DNA of 64,000 nucleotides from Acinetobacter lwoffii (GCF_024129355.1 NZ_JAMXXP010000002.1:62001-126000); one strand, 5' to 3'; shown: positions 1 through 9,272, numbered from the stretch's first letter. Notes: generated by a model not told the origin, from the sequence alone. Numbers and translations are program-made.

Positions 1-98
1 GCACGCATTTGTTCTAAGTTGTTTACGTTAAATGCTGGTACGCCGTAAGCATGTTCGCCGGCGTGATCCAAGAGCTGGCGCAATGAAATAAGAGCCAT
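1..98 (-). CDS. fba: Fructose-bisphosphate aldolase class II, N-terminal part (cut by window edge)
   Basis: Only the first 33 codons are in the window, starting [19 protein letters not shown] and continuing with [12 protein letters not shown], the characteristic N-terminus of class II (zinc) fructose-1,6-bisphosphate aldolases of glycolysis and gluconeogenesis. The ATG is preceded by a clear GGAGG Shine-Dalgarno sequence at about 105-110. It lies downstream of pgk on the same strand, a common glycolytic neighbourhood. The catalytic part is outside the window, so the call rests on the N-terminus alone. Confidence 0.85.
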   Translation of the reverse strand, partial: MALISLRQLLDHAGEHAYGVPAFNVNNLEQMR

Positions 99-170
99 AA
101 TATCCTCCCAGTGAATGCCCCATATTCTACATGTTCAAAGGTTTCAATTCAGCAACAAATAACACTATTT

Positions 171-200
171 AAAAAAAATCCCTGCATTTGCAGGGATTTT
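171..200 (-). terminator. Rho-independent terminator after the small lipoprotein gene
   Basis: The inverted repeat ATCCCTGCA/TGCAGGGAT is followed on the minus strand by a run of eight T. It lies just beyond the stop of the lipoprotein gene ending at 218. Confidence 0.85.
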
Positions 201-217
201 GTGTCACATCAGCCAGA

Positions 218-499
218 TTAAGGTGCTACAGGCTCTGAAGTCGCAGTAACTGACTCGTCTGCAGTCGCTTCATCGGCTGGCGCATTGGCAACTTCAGCTG
301 GAATATCGGTATTTTTTTCATCTAAAATTGGCTGATCAATGGCGTCAATGGCGGCTTGCTGTTCTGGAGTTACAGTCTGATCCGCCACTGCTGCCGAGCT
401 TTCTGCTTCAGCTTCTGGTGCGCTTTCCTGTTTTGCACATGCAGTCAGTGCCAGAGATGCTGCTAATAATACTGCCGTAGTTAACTGTTTTTTCATCAC
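218..499 (-). CDS. Small Ala/Glu-rich lipoprotein
   Basis: This 93-residue protein has an N-terminal signal (MMKKQLTTAVLLAASLA) ending in the lipobox LTAC. Lipidation at Cys-21 and export to the periplasmic side of a membrane are therefore expected. The mature part is a low-complexity acidic Ala/Glu/Val/Thr-rich tail without a recognisable fold. It sits between pgk and fba, and terminators on both sides suggest its own transcript. No function can be assigned. Similar short lipoproteins are common in Acinetobacter. Confidence 0.75.
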   Translation of the reverse strand: MMKKQLTTAVLLAASLALTACAKQESAPEAEAESSAAVADQTVTPEQQAAIDAIDQPILDEKNTDIPAEVANAPADEATADESVTATSEPVAP

Positions 500-603
500 G
501 TATTCTCGTCATTTGGTGATTTAATGACTGCATCTTATGACAGATTTATTGCATTTTAATGACGAAGCCATGAAGGGTAAGTTTTCACTGTCAAAAAAAT
601 GAC

Positions 604-636
604 ATAAAAAAAAGCTGGCACTTGGCCAGCTTTTTA
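604..636 (-). terminator. Terminator after pgk
   Basis: AAGCTGGC/GCCAGCTT with a 4-base loop is followed on the minus strand by a T-run. It lies 16 bases past the pgk stop codon. Confidence 0.8.
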
Positions 637-651
637 GCTTAGGACATGCCA

Positions 652-1839
652 TTAAGCACGTTCTAACAATACCGCAACTGCAGGAAGGGTTTTACCTTCA
701 ACGAATTCAAGGAATGCACCGCCACCCGTCGAGATATAACCAATTTTGTCAGCCACTTCATATTTATCAATCGCAGCAAGTGTGTCCCCACCGCCTGCAA
801 TCGAGAAACCTTCCGATTCAGCAATTGCTAAAGATAAAGTTTTAGTCCCTTCACCGAATTGATCTACTTCAAATACGCCGACTGGCCCATTCCAAAGAAT
901 GGTTTTAGAGGTTTTCAGGATTTCTGCAAATGCTTTCGCAGTTTCTGGACCTACATCTAGGATCATGTCGTTGTCAGCAACATCTGCAACGTTTTTCACC
1001 GTCGCTTTCGCAGCAGCCAATGAACCCAAGAAATCTTCAAAGTTAATTTCAGAGGCATCTGTAACGACTACGTCAGTTGGAAGTGGAACTGATACTTTTG
1101 CAGCAATGGCTTTTGCTGTATCGATCAGATCCTTTTCACACAGTGATTTGCCCACGTTATAGCCTGCCGCAGCAAGGAAAGTGTTGGCAATACCGCCACC
1201 AACAATCAATTGATCACAAATGTCAGAAAGTGAGGTCAAAACATCAAGTTTGGTTGAAACTTTAGAACCTGCAACAATCGCCACCATTGGTTTTTCTGGA
1301 GTTTTCAGTGCACGACCAAGTGCATCCAGTTCAGCTGCCAATAAAGGACCTGCTGCTGCAACTTTTGCTAAACGTGCTACACCTTCAGTAGACGCTTCTG
1401 CACGGTGCGCTGTACCAAAGGCATCCATCACGAATACATCACAAAGTGCTGCATATTTTGCTGCAAGCTCTGGATTGTTTTTCTTTTCACCGACGTTAAA
1501 ACGGCAGTTTTCAAGTAGAACCACCTGGCCTGGCTGAACTTCAACACCATTTAAATAGTCAGTGAACAGTTTCACGTCCTGACCCAAAGCTTCAGTCAAG
1601 TAAGCCGCTACAGGAGCAAGTGACTGTTCAGCTTTAGGCTCACCTTCAACCGGACGACCCAGATGAGAATACACCATGACTGCAGCGCCTTTTTCTAGTG
1701 CTGCTTTAATCGTTGGCAATGCTGCACGAAGACGCGCATCGCTGGTGATCACACCATTTTTAACAGGAACGTTTAAATCTTCACGGATCAGAACACGTTT
1801 ACCTGCTAAATCGAGGTCAGTCATACGCTGAAAGTTCAT
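652..1839 (-). CDS. pgk: Phosphoglycerate kinase
   Basis: A 395-residue cytoplasmic enzyme, the usual length for bacterial Pgk. It transfers the acyl phosphate of 1,3-bisphosphoglycerate to ADP, giving 3-phosphoglycerate and ATP. Family landmarks are visible in order: the substrate-binding [11 protein letters not shown] near residue 20, [10 protein letters not shown], the hinge [13 protein letters not shown] near 190-205, the C-domain WNGPVGVFE, and the nucleotide loop [10 protein letters not shown] followed by [10 protein letters not shown]. It is transcribed toward the lipoprotein and fba and ends at its own terminator. The divergent gene beginning at 1979 shares its upstream region. Confidence 0.98.
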   Translation of the reverse strand: MNFQRMTDLDLAGKRVLIREDLNVPVKNGVITSDARLRAALPTIKAALEKGAAVMVYSHLGRPVEGEPKAEQSLAPVAAYLTEALGQDVKLFTDYLNGVEVQPGQVVLLENCRFNVGEKKNNPELAAKYAALCDVFVMDAFGTAHRAEASTEGVARLAKVAAAGPLLAAELDALGRALKTPEKPMVAIVAGSKVSTKLDVLTSLSDICDQLIVGGGIANTFLAAAGYNVGKSLCEKDLIDTAKAIAAKVSVPLPTDVVVTDASEINFEDFLGSLAAAKATVKNVADVADNDMILDVGPETAKAFAEILKTSKTILWNGPVGVFEVDQFGEGTKTLSLAIAESEGFSIAGGGDTLAAIDKYEVADKIGYISTGGGAFLEFVEGKTLPAVAVLLERA

Positions 1840-1978
1840 GTAGAGCTCACTTTATAGATATTAAAACCAGGCGATTTTAAATGATTATGCAGAAAAAGGT
1901 TAGCATCTTTTGCAGAAATCATTATGAATGCCAAAGTTTTGTTATGATAGAAAAAAGCCTCTTTTAGATTCAGTCCCT

Positions 1979-2362
1979 ATGTCGATACATCCTGATCCAA
2001 ATCTTAACCGTTTGAACGTGTTAGGTGAGCCTTTGTCCAGCTGTTGCTTCGATCCGATTACCGGATATTTCCGCAATGGCTTTTGCCATACTGCGACCAC
2101 CGATCTGGGCCAGCATACGGTTTGCGCGCAAATGACCTCAGAATTTCTGAATTTTTCTCAAAAAGTCGGTAATGACCTGATTACGCCTTTGCCCGAACTG
2201 GATTTCCCGGGCCTGCAACCTGGCGATTTCTGGTGTATCTGCGTAACGCGCTGGGTCGAAGCCTATGAAGCGGGTCAAGCTCCACCGATCAAGCTACAAG
2301 CCTGTCACAAAGCTGTTCTGGCGTATGTACCGTTAAATATTCTTGAGGAATATGCTGTCTAA
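1979..2362 (+). CDS. DUF2237 family protein
   Basis: About 127 residues from the start MSIHPDPNLNRLNVLGEPL. An in-frame ATG at 1928 would add 17 residues that do not resemble the family, so the inner start is preferred, although neither has a strong Shine-Dalgarno. The sequence shows the family pattern DPxTGYFRNGFCHT...DLGQHTVCAQMTxEFLxFS..GNDL and a tryptophan/cysteine-rich segment (GDFWCICVTRW). DUF2237 proteins are widespread and of unknown function. The stop overlaps the start of the Maf gene by one base (TAATG), so the two are translationally coupled. Confidence 0.8.
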   Translation: MSIHPDPNLNRLNVLGEPLSSCCFDPITGYFRNGFCHTATTDLGQHTVCAQMTSEFLNFSQKVGNDLITPLPELDFPGLQPGDFWCICVTRWVEAYEAGQAPPIKLQACHKAVLAYVPLNILEEYAV

Positions 2363-2955
2363 TGAATTCTGCACAGATTATCTTGGCATCGTCCAGTCAA
2401 ACCCGCAAAGCGCTGATGGATCGTCTGCATATTGATTATATTTCCATGGTACCGGATATTGATGAATCTCCTCGCGGGGAAAATCACGCAGATGATCTGG
2501 CACAACGACTGGCTTTCGAGAAAGCCAGATATATTGCCGAACAGAATCCAGAAGCGATTGTGATTGGTTCAGATCAGGTGGCATGGCGTGAAGGTGCACC
2601 GGATATTTTTATCGGTAAACCATTAACGACTGAAAAAGCTATTCGCCAGCTACAAGCCAACTCGGACAAGATTGTCTATTTTAGTACTGCGCTCAGTGTG
2701 CAGCAGCTATCGACCGGTTTTGAACAAAGTCTGCTTGAACACTATAAAGTCAAGTTCCGCAAACTGTCTCAGGTCGAAATCGAGCGTTATGTCGAAATTG
2801 AACAACCTTTGCATTGTGCAGGCAGTTTCAAATGTGAAAGCCTCGGTATCAGCTTGTTTGAAGAAATGATCGGACAAGATCAGACCACGCTGATGGGCAT
2901 GCCAATGATCAAGCTCTGTCATATTCTTCGTGAATTAAAAATTTTGGTTCCTTAA
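2362..2955 (+). CDS. yceF: Maf/YceF-type nucleoside triphosphate pyrophosphatase (7-methyl-GTP pyrophosphatase)
   Basis: This 197-residue Maf-family enzyme begins IILASSSQTRKALM, the Maf substrate loop (LASxSxxR), and continues with DESPRG, IGSDQVAW with the catalytic acid, GKPLT and EQPLHCAGSFKCESLG. The last motif is characteristic of the YceF subfamily rather than the dTTP/UTP-specific YhdE type. YceF hydrolyses m7GTP and related modified nucleotides, keeping them out of RNA. It overlaps DUF2237 by one base and is followed after 29 bases by roxA, so the three genes are probably one operon. Confidence 0.9.
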   Translation: MNSAQIILASSSQTRKALMDRLHIDYISMVPDIDESPRGENHADDLAQRLAFEKARYIAEQNPEAIVIGSDQVAWREGAPDIFIGKPLTTEKAIRQLQANSDKIVYFSTALSVQQLSTGFEQSLLEHYKVKFRKLSQVEIERYVEIEQPLHCAGSFKCESLGISLFEEMIGQDQTTLMGMPMIKLCHILRELKILVP

Positions 2956-2984
2956 TCTCTCCCTTTAAATTCAGGCTTTACTCT

Positions 2985-4154
2985 ATGTCTCAACCTTTAG
3001 ACGTACTAGGCGGTATTACCGCTGAACAATTCCTTAGCGAATACTGGCAAAAGAAACCTTTACTGGTGCGTAATGCAATGCCTGAAATCGCCAGTTTGCT
3101 TGAACCCAATGATGTGATGGAACTTGCGCTTGAAGAACATGTCACTGCCCGTCTCATCAAGCAGAAAGATCGTGATCCGAATCAATGGAACGTGAAATCT
3201 TCGCCTTTACTCAAAGCAGATTTCCAGAAAATGCCAAAACTCTGGACACTTTTGGTTCAGGCTGTAGATCACTATTCATTTGACCTGTCGGCGCTTTGGA
3301 AAAAATTCCCGTTTATTCCACAATGGCGTCGCGATGACATTATGGTGTCTTATGCTCCACAAGGCGGTTCAGTCGGCAAACATTTCGACTTCTATGATGT
3401 ATTTCTGGTACAAGGCCATGGCCACCGTCGCTGGCAGCTTGGGCAAATGTGTGATGCCGAAACGGCATTCGTTCCAGGTCAACCACTTAAATTATTACCT
3501 GAAATAGAAGTGAACTTTGATGAAGTGCTGGCACCTGGCGACTTGCTCTATGTGCCGCCTGGTCTGGCTCATTACGGCGTGGCTGAAGATGACTGCCTGA
3601 CTTATTCATTCGGTTTCCGCATGCCAAATATCAGTGACATGATGGATCGTGTCGGGGATAAATTCTCTGAAAATGAAACGCTGCGTAACCCATTGCTGGA
3701 TATCATCCGTGATCAAGTCGGTGCTATCGGTGAAGTGAGCAGCAATGAGCTGGAATATCTGAAAGAACACATCATGCAGCAACTGCATAATTCCAATGTT
3801 CTCGAAGATGCCATCATGAGCTTGATGTCCGAACCTAAATATCCTGAAAACCTGCCTGAAGCAGAAGAAATCGGTACAGGTGATCTGGAAGAAGCACTCG
3901 ATCAGGGCTATAGCCTGATGCTCGAACCTGCGTCACGCCTGCTTTATACTGAAACGGACGGCGACGTTCTGTTCTGGGCAAATGGTGAGGGTGTGTGCAT
4001 CTCTGAGACATTTACCGCAAAACTCAAACAGCTTGCAGATGGTGAAGCGCTGTTATTCGGTGAAGACTTCGCTGATGAAGAAATTCTGGAAGATGTTGCT
4101 GCATTATTAAATGAAGCCGTGTTGATGCTGGTTCCACCGCCAGAAGACGAGTAA
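2985..4154 (+). CDS. roxA: 50S ribosomal protein L16 arginine 3-hydroxylase (JmjC/cupin ribosomal oxygenase)
   Basis: A 389-residue 2-oxoglutarate/Fe(II) oxygenase of the YcfD/RoxA family, known to hydroxylate an arginine of ribosomal protein L16. The iron ligands can be placed: the HxD motif in GKHFDFYDV (His133, Asp135) and His196 in GLAHYGVAED. The C-terminal half is the acidic winged-helix/dimerisation region usual for the family. The start follows a weak leader after yceF. The gene closes the + strand cluster at the terminator beginning at 4187. Confidence 0.9.
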   Translation: MSQPLDVLGGITAEQFLSEYWQKKPLLVRNAMPEIASLLEPNDVMELALEEHVTARLIKQKDRDPNQWNVKSSPLLKADFQKMPKLWTLLVQAVDHYSFDLSALWKKFPFIPQWRRDDIMVSYAPQGGSVGKHFDFYDVFLVQGHGHRRWQLGQMCDAETAFVPGQPLKLLPEIEVNFDEVLAPGDLLYVPPGLAHYGVAEDDCLTYSFGFRMPNISDMMDRVGDKFSENETLRNPLLDIIRDQVGAIGEVSSNELEYLKEHIMQQLHNSNVLEDAIMSLMSEPKYPENLPEAEEIGTGDLEEALDQGYSLMLEPASRLLYTETDGDVLFWANGEGVCISETFTAKLKQLADGEALLFGEDFADEEILEDVAALLNEAVLMLVPPPEDE

Positions 4155-4186
4155 TCTTTCCACGGTTCTATTTAGGCAATAATTTT

Positions 4187-4216
4187 AAGAGGATCACATG
4201 ATCCTCTTTTTTATTT
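4187..4216. terminator. Bidirectional terminator between roxA and the histidine kinase gene
   Basis: AAGAGGAT/ATCCTCTT with a 6-base loop has T-runs on the + strand and A-runs on the other side. It can end the converging roxA and histidine kinase transcripts. Confidence 0.85.
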
Positions 4217-4239
4217 TTAGAGTCTAGAATTCTAACTAA

Positions 4240-6162
4240 TTAAGGCTGATACAGCTCTAATACAACACGAATCAGCGTATCTCCTTGTTCAGATTCAATC
4301 TGGAACAATCCTCCCATGCGCTCAACCCGCATTTTCATGCTGCGCATTCCAATACTCAGACCATTTTTTTGCACCATGTCAGCATCGAAACCGATGCCAT
4401 TATCCTGAATGCTTAAAGTAAGCTGATGTGGCTGGGAATATTCCAGACTGACTTTTACCTGACTGGCCTGACTATGCTTAATGATATTGGTCAGACTTTC
4501 TTCGACTACTCGGATCAAGGTCAAACACTGTAATGCCGTCGGTTCACGCTGCCAGACTTTTGGAAATGACCATTCAACTACAATCCCCATTTCTTCCATC
4601 AACTGGGTAAAACGATAACGTACCGGTGCGATCCAGAGTACCGGCGTTTGTGGGACTTTATTTTCAATAGATGAACCACTGTCAATGATTTGTCTGAGAT
4701 CATCTCTGAGCAGTTTCAGCATGGAAAGAAACTGCTGTTTAGAAACTGTTTCGCTACTTTGATCCACCAGAATCATGGAACGGACAATAGACCCTCCCAA
4801 CCCGTCATGCAGTTCATGTGACAGATTAATCCGCTCTTGCAGACGAACATTCGTCAGCTCCAATTGATGTTTATCGCTCAGGCTTTTATTCAGGTCAGCA
4901 CTGACCTGCTGGACTTTACGTTCTAACTGGGTATTAAATTTTTCGATTTTCCTGACATTACGATTCAGGCGTGTGCCCATAATCAGCACGACAAACAAGG
5001 TAATAATTGGTGAGGTATAGGGAGATAAAGGTGAAAACTCATTGACCTTGGTTTGGTTCAACATGATCAGGTCAATGATTACACACAGCAGAATCCCCCA
5101 GAGACACAAGGTCAGGAAGAGATATTCTCCATTTCGGGTTCTGATGGCCTGATAGCTGATATACACAGTACAACTAACAAAGAACAATACATAGAAGATA
5201 AACACTCCACCTAGCACATGCTCCAGATAATTCAAGGGACTGATCATCACCAGTAGGCTGGACAGAACGCTGACCAGAATAAATCCTCGCTCCAACTGCT
5301 TAAATTTCTGTTTTACAAAGCGGATCAGATACAGACAGAAACAATGGATATAAGCAATAAAAAAAAGCATATTGGCTTTAGCTGCCGAAATCGTGGAGCG
5401 AAATGGAAAATTTTCTGTAGTCAAGACATTGGAAATAAACAGAATCCACAACAGTGAACTGAGTGCCAGCCAGCCAAAAGTGGTTTCTGAACGCCGGAAT
5501 AACCAGATAATGAAACAGATCAGCCCAATCGTGGCAGAGAAAATCATATTAATCTGGAATACAGTACGGCGATCCCAGATTTTGCCTAGATACTGCTGGC
5601 TATTCACCAGCACATTATTAAATTGAATGTTGCCCAGGCCCGCGCTTTGGAAACTGTAGCCATTTACATAAATCAGGATTTCATTACTGTCTTTACGCAA
5701 ACCGCTAATCGGGAAAACCCAGTAACGCGGCATATTCCAGCTTTTCGACAAGGGTTCTTGCAAGTTCCGGTCAGACCAAAGCAAGTCACCATTCAGGAAT
5801 ACGGCACCTGCCGAATTAATATAATCAATAGAAAAGGCAACTGGTTCTGCAAGGCGGATGTTGTCTTGGCATGACCAGCGCCAGACAATCTTGTACCAGG
5901 CACCTCCATGATAATTCTTCCAGTTGTTCTGCCAGTTATCCGGCAAACGTACGCTTTGCCAGCCCGATTTCGGCATCTCGGTAGGACCCTGAGCCTGAAC
6001 CTTCTGAATATAGTCGATCTTCACCTGACAAAGATCATTAATCTGAAAATGGCTTTGTGCCTGACTCATCCTACAGAACAAGCAAAGCCAGCTAAATAGG
6101 ACAAAAATGCAGATCCATTTCAGTCGCTGCCGTTCGCTGCTTCTGGAACAGGCAGATGACAT
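4240..6162 (-). CDS. Membrane sensor histidine kinase, NarX/UhpB-type (HisKA_3) with 7TM module
   Basis: A 640-residue kinase with an N-terminal hydrophobic segment and a periplasmic galactose-binding-like region (about 40-180). Roughly seven hydrophobic segments follow (about 190-400, 7TMR-DISM-like), then a coiled coil, the HisKA_3 motif SHELHDGLGGS with predicted phospho-acceptor His452, and a C-terminal HATPase (VEESLTNIIKHSQAS, DNGIGFD, GLSIGMRSMKMRVERMGG). It phosphorylates the response regulator encoded directly upstream, whose stop overlaps this start. The signal sensed cannot be told. A carbohydrate or other periplasmic ligand would fit the N-terminal module. Confidence 0.85.
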   Translation of the reverse strand: MSSACSRSSERQRLKWICIFVLFSWLCLFCRMSQAQSHFQINDLCQVKIDYIQKVQAQGPTEMPKSGWQSVRLPDNWQNNWKNYHGGAWYKIVWRWSCQDNIRLAEPVAFSIDYINSAGAVFLNGDLLWSDRNLQEPLSKSWNMPRYWVFPISGLRKDSNEILIYVNGYSFQSAGLGNIQFNNVLVNSQQYLGKIWDRRTVFQINMIFSATIGLICFIIWLFRRSETTFGWLALSSLLWILFISNVLTTENFPFRSTISAAKANMLFFIAYIHCFCLYLIRFVKQKFKQLERGFILVSVLSSLLVMISPLNYLEHVLGGVFIFYVLFFVSCTVYISYQAIRTRNGEYLFLTLCLWGILLCVIIDLIMLNQTKVNEFSPLSPYTSPIITLFVVLIMGTRLNRNVRKIEKFNTQLERKVQQVSADLNKSLSDKHQLELTNVRLQERINLSHELHDGLGGSIVRSMILVDQSSETVSKQQFLSMLKLLRDDLRQIIDSGSSIENKVPQTPVLWIAPVRYRFTQLMEEMGIVVEWSFPKVWQREPTALQCLTLIRVVEESLTNIIKHSQASQVKVSLEYSQPHQLTLSIQDNGIGFDADMVQKNGLSIGMRSMKMRVERMGGLFQIESEQGDTLIRVVLELYQP

Positions 6163-6851
6163 TACAGAATTCCCAAGTGCCGTGCGGTACTGACCGCCTT
6201 AGTACGTTTACTGACCGAGAGTTTGCGGTAAATATGCTTGATATGACTTTCGACGGTATAGCGTGACACACAGAGCTGCTCGGCAATTTCACGATTACTC
6301 AGACCTTGCGCAACCAAGGACAGGATTTCCTGCTCCCGGTGTGTGAGCGTTTCTTGATCCGCAGCTGACCTGTTCTGCTCTACTGTTGCTGAAATGGCAG
6401 GAATAGAAATCTGTTTTAAAATTTCACGGGCAACAAAGGGATCAATTGGTGCACCGCCACGCAAAATACTGCGAATAGCCAAGGCGACTTCAACATCATC
6501 CCGTTCTTTCAGCACATAACCGGTTGCACCGGCCTGAATTGCGCTAAACAGACTATCTTGGGTACTCCAGGCAGACACCACCAGAATCAATGCTTGTGCG
6601 TCCTGTTCGCGGATTTTTTCAATAATTGAAATCCCACTTCCATCTGGCAACCCCAGATCTACTAAGGCCAGTGCAATCGGCTGTTGCTGAACTATGGAAT
6701 ATGCTTCTTTAACCGTATTGGCAAATAGCAGAACGTCTTCGTTATAACCCAGATTGGTTAATATAATTTTTAAACGGCGCTGAATGACATATTCATCTTC
6801 AACGATTAATACAGGTACTGGCAAGACTGCCTCTGGTGCTGTCATAAGCAC
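6162..6851 (-). CDS. NarL/LuxR-family response regulator
   Basis: A 229-residue two-domain regulator. The receiver domain spans about 12-130, with the acidic pair Glu18-Asp19, phospho-acceptor Asp65 in ALVDLGLPDG, and a conserved Lys in VLKERDD. A LuxR/GerE helix-turn-helix follows at the C-terminus (LTHREQEILSLVAQGLSNREIAEQL...YTVESHIKHIYRKL). Its stop codon overlaps the start of the sensor kinase, so the two form a cognate pair made from one mRNA. Target genes are not apparent in the window. Confidence 0.92.
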   Translation of the reverse strand: MLMTAPEAVLPVPVLIVEDEYVIQRRLKIILTNLGYNEDVLLFANTVKEAYSIVQQQPIALALVDLGLPDGSGISIIEKIREQDAQALILVVSAWSTQDSLFSAIQAGATGYVLKERDDVEVALAIRSILRGGAPIDPFVAREILKQISIPAISATVEQNRSAADQETLTHREQEILSLVAQGLSNREIAEQLCVSRYTVESHIKHIYRKLSVSKRTKAVSTARHLGIL

Positions 6852-6995
6852 GCCCCTTATATTTATTGTTATGCCCCATTGAAGATTAAAATATAAACAA
6901 AAAAGCTCTAAAAATCATGATTTTTTTCATTTATTTATAAGATTTGGTTTTATGATCATTAGAGACACATAATATCTCTCACACTAAACACAGAT

Positions 6996-7024
6996 AAAAA
7001 ATGCCATCTGTTGATAAGATGGCA
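6996..7024 (-). terminator. Terminator after the tandem GST_N gene
   Basis: TGCCATCT/AGATGGCA with a 7-base loop is followed on the minus strand by six T. It lies 43 bases past the stop at 7067. The remaining gap up to 6851 is AT-rich and probably holds the response-regulator promoter. Confidence 0.75.
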
Positions 7025-7066
7025 GTTCTAGATAGAAAATATTTGAAGTTATACAAGCTTCCTACT

Positions 7067-7849
7067 TTAAGCAGTACCGTATTGCTGTTTTAAATATTTC
7101 ACAATCTCCGCTGATTCAAACATGCTTACCCCTGTATTTGGATCGACCAGATAAGGCAGCTGAATCGTATTTCCCATCATTTCAAACAACTGTTCACGCT
7201 TGCCACCCGCAAGCGGTTCATATTTCCCCGGCTTTAAACGTAACTTGGCTGGCCCATAATCCTGCCAACGTTCTTTGGCCACATTATGAAAAACAAAGGG
7301 AATTTCAAGCTCTGAGAGAATACCACGTACCACCCGGACAAAAGGACTGGCTTCAAAACCCCATAATTCCAATAGCTGTTCCGGTGCCGGACGATCAAGC
7401 ACCTGTTTATTGATCCAGACTCCGCGTGCGCCATTAATAATCGTTCCGGCAAAAGCAGCAACTGGAATTTTCGGATAAGTTGCATATTTTTTTGGCGTTT
7501 TGCCAATTTTACCATAATGCTTGAATAGATGATGGATGATCTCCTGCGATTCATACATCTGATCGCCTGTATTTTCATCCACCAAAAATGGAAAGCGGGT
7601 CTTGCCGCCCAACTGTTTTACGATCGGACGATATTTCGTACCGCCCTTAGGGCATGGATAAACTTCATAATCCAGATTGAGTAAGGTCAGCACTTCACGC
7701 ACCCGACGACAAAAAGGTGAACCTTCAAATTCATAGAGCTTAATTGATTTTTCAGGCTGATTCGGAAATGGCGTTCCGACCATGCCACGTCCCCCTTGGG
7801 CGATTGAAGAGGCTAAGGCTTGTGCGACTTTGATCTGATGACTCAACAT
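7067..7849 (-). CDS. Tandem glutathione S-transferase N-terminal (thioredoxin-fold) protein
   Basis: In this 260-residue protein two thioredoxin-like GST_N domains follow each other: about 35-115 (LYEFEGSPFCRRVREVLTLLNLDYEVYPCP) and about 160-255 (LWGFEASPFVRVVRGILSELEIPFVFHNV). Each ends with the cis-Pro/ligand segment FPFLVDENTG or LPYLVDPNTG and an ESAEIVKYL-type helix. Only the first repeat keeps the active-site Cys (SPFC). The second has SPFV. No helical GST_C domain is present. The family occurs in cyanobacteria, plastids and proteobacteria with undefined function, probably redox or glutathione related. Confidence 0.8.
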   Translation of the reverse strand: MLSHQIKVAQALASSIAQGGRGMVGTPFPNQPEKSIKLYEFEGSPFCRRVREVLTLLNLDYEVYPCPKGGTKYRPIVKQLGGKTRFPFLVDENTGDQMYESQEIIHHLFKHYGKIGKTPKKYATYPKIPVAAFAGTIINGARGVWINKQVLDRPAPEQLLELWGFEASPFVRVVRGILSELEIPFVFHNVAKERWQDYGPAKLRLKPGKYEPLAGGKREQLFEMMGNTIQLPYLVDPNTGVSMFESAEIVKYLKQQYGTA

Positions 7850-7878
7850 AGTATTTTCCTATTTTTGTTTTATATGAA

Positions 7879-7910
7879 TGAAAGACAGAATCTAAGCATC
7901 CTGTCTTTCA
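7879..7910 (-). terminator. Hairpin downstream of rraA, possible terminator
   Basis: A perfect 10-bp stem TGAAAGACAG/CTGTCTTTCA with a 12-base loop lies 57 bases after the rraA stop. The T-tract after it on the minus strand is weak, so it may instead be an mRNA-stabilising hairpin. Confidence 0.45.
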
Positions 7911-7966
7911 GGGTACAGATGAGTTTTGTTGTTATTCTTGCATGCAGAAATGCAGATTCCGGCCGA

Positions 7967-8476
7967 TTAAGCCACTAAGGCTGTTTTGGACACCACAATA
8001 CCATTATTGTCTGCATAGACATATTCGCTGGCATTAAACGTGACACTACCAAAACAGAGAGAGATATCAACTTCACCCACACCCTTGCGATTGCTTTTCT
8101 GTGGAATAGCCGCCAATGCATGCACACCAAGATCAAGTTCAGCAATCGCATCGACATCACGGACACAACCGTAAATAATCACGCCATTCCAGTGATTTTT
8201 GACAGCTGATTCGGCAATCAGGTCACCCATCAAGGCACAGCGCATGGATGCACCGCCATCTACGACCAGGACCTTGCCTGTTCCATCTGTGGCCAACAAC
8301 TCTTTCACCCGCGAGTTATCTTCAAAACATTTTACTGTCACAATCTGACCGCCAAAGGTTTTGCGCGCCCCATAACTCTTGAAAAATTTACCGTCCAGGC
8401 AAGGTGTAACTACCTGAAGCTCTAATTCTGGATGATCATCTAACAAGTCACAGGTGACAAATGCTGCTGTAGACAC
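7967..8476 (-). CDS. rraA: RraA-family protein (RNase E activity regulator / HMG-aldolase fold)
   Basis: A 169-residue RraA-fold protein. Family landmarks are TCDLLDDHPELELQVV at the N-terminus, FGGQIVTVKCFEDNS, the VLVVDGGASMRCALMGDLIAESAV loop, and GVIIYGCVRDVDAI. RraA in E. coli binds RNase E and inhibits mRNA decay. Many homologues are annotated instead as 4-hydroxy-4-methyl-2-oxoglutarate aldolases, and the sequence alone does not decide. It lies 12 bases downstream of the NAD(P)-binding protein gene and is probably co-transcribed with it. Confidence 0.85.
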   Translation of the reverse strand: MSTAAFVTCDLLDDHPELELQVVTPCLDGKFFKSYGARKTFGGQIVTVKCFEDNSRVKELLATDGTGKVLVVDGGASMRCALMGDLIAESAVKNHWNGVIIYGCVRDVDAIAELDLGVHALAAIPQKSNRKGVGEVDISLCFGSVTFNASEYVYADNNGIVVSKTALVA

Positions 8477-8488
8477 GGTGTTTTCCCC

Positions 8489-9154
8489 TCATTTCATTTT
8501 TTGTATGCGTAAATTATCATAAATTTCAAATTTTACCGTCTGAGTTAGCGCGGCCTCGACCATAGTATGAGCCACCTGATCGGCTGTCACTGGCTTATAC
8601 GCAAAACTATCTGGAATAAAACGCGATACTTTGTGGTAAACCTGCTGCGCGATATCTTCCAAAAAACGCTGCTCTGGACGTTCACCAATGAGCAATGAAG
8701 GTCGAATCAGACTGATTCTATCCAGAGTCAATGTTTGCACATATTCTTCCAGTTCACCTTTGACCCGATTATAGTAAAAATGCGATTGGGAATCGGCACC
8801 CATTGCGCTTAGCAAAAGATAATGGGCTGAGGTTTGCTGTAACAGCTCTGCAAAGTGAGCATTTATGGTATAGTCAATACTATAAAATGCCTGTTTGGAT
8901 CCGGCTTTTTTCATGGTGCTGCCCAGGCAGCTAAAACCATGGCTATGCTTGCTGACATCCTGATCATTCAACATCAGGAAATCTTCCAGTACCAGTTGTT
9001 GAACTTTATCCAAAGCATCCAGATCATTTTGATGTTTTCTGACCACTGCAGTAATCTGCTGGCAAGTCGGCTCATCTTGCAAACGTTTTATCAGTTGTTT
9101 TCCCACCAAGCCAGTGGCACCTATCACGATGGGATGAGTCAGTGATTTAGTCAT
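8489..9154 (-). CDS. NAD(P)-binding Rossmann protein, HTATIP2/YwnB-like
   Basis: A 221-residue single-domain short-chain dehydrogenase-like protein. The dinucleotide motif IGATGLVGKQLIKRL lies at the N-terminus, followed by FSCLGSTMKKAGSKQAFYSID and the active-site-like YYNRVKGELEEYV. This arrangement is typical of the atypical SDR group that includes eukaryotic HTATIP2/TIP30 and bacterial NAD(P)H-binding proteins. The substrate is unknown. It probably shares an operon with the downstream rraA. Confidence 0.75.
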   Translation of the reverse strand: MTKSLTHPIVIGATGLVGKQLIKRLQDEPTCQQITAVVRKHQNDLDALDKVQQLVLEDFLMLNDQDVSKHSHGFSCLGSTMKKAGSKQAFYSIDYTINAHFAELLQQTSAHYLLLSAMGADSQSHFYYNRVKGELEEYVQTLTLDRISLIRPSLLIGERPEQRFLEDIAQQVYHKVSRFIPDSFAYKPVTADQVAHTMVEAALTQTVKFEIYDNLRIQKMK

Positions 9155-9243
9155 TTTTTATACGATCTCCTGGGTGGAATACTAATCTAACGTTTTCTTT
9201 AGAATTTTTCTGCATCTAAAATGTTGTCAAAGCATGTCAAGAC

Positions 9244-9272
9244 TTGACTTCGGTGCTTAGTTTAATCAAAAT
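9244..9272 (+). promoter_or_regulatory. Candidate sigma-70 promoter for rpsT
   Basis: TTGACT at 9244-9249 and CAAAAT at 9267-9272 are separated by 17 bases, about 95 bases upstream of the GTG start. The -35 is close to consensus and the -10 is partial. The leader between it and rpsT could host the feedback control known for S20 in other bacteria. Confidence 0.45.

Noticed and set aside
899..1537. Open frames on the + strand inside pgk (and similar long antisense frames in the spike, virion and dxr genes)
   Set aside because: They are antisense shadows of well-recognised genes without ribosome sites or conserved motifs.
6852..7066. Possible gene in the gap between the response regulator and GST_N gene
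   Set aside because: No frame with a ribosome site was found. The gap holds a terminator and AT-rich DNA consistent with a promoter.
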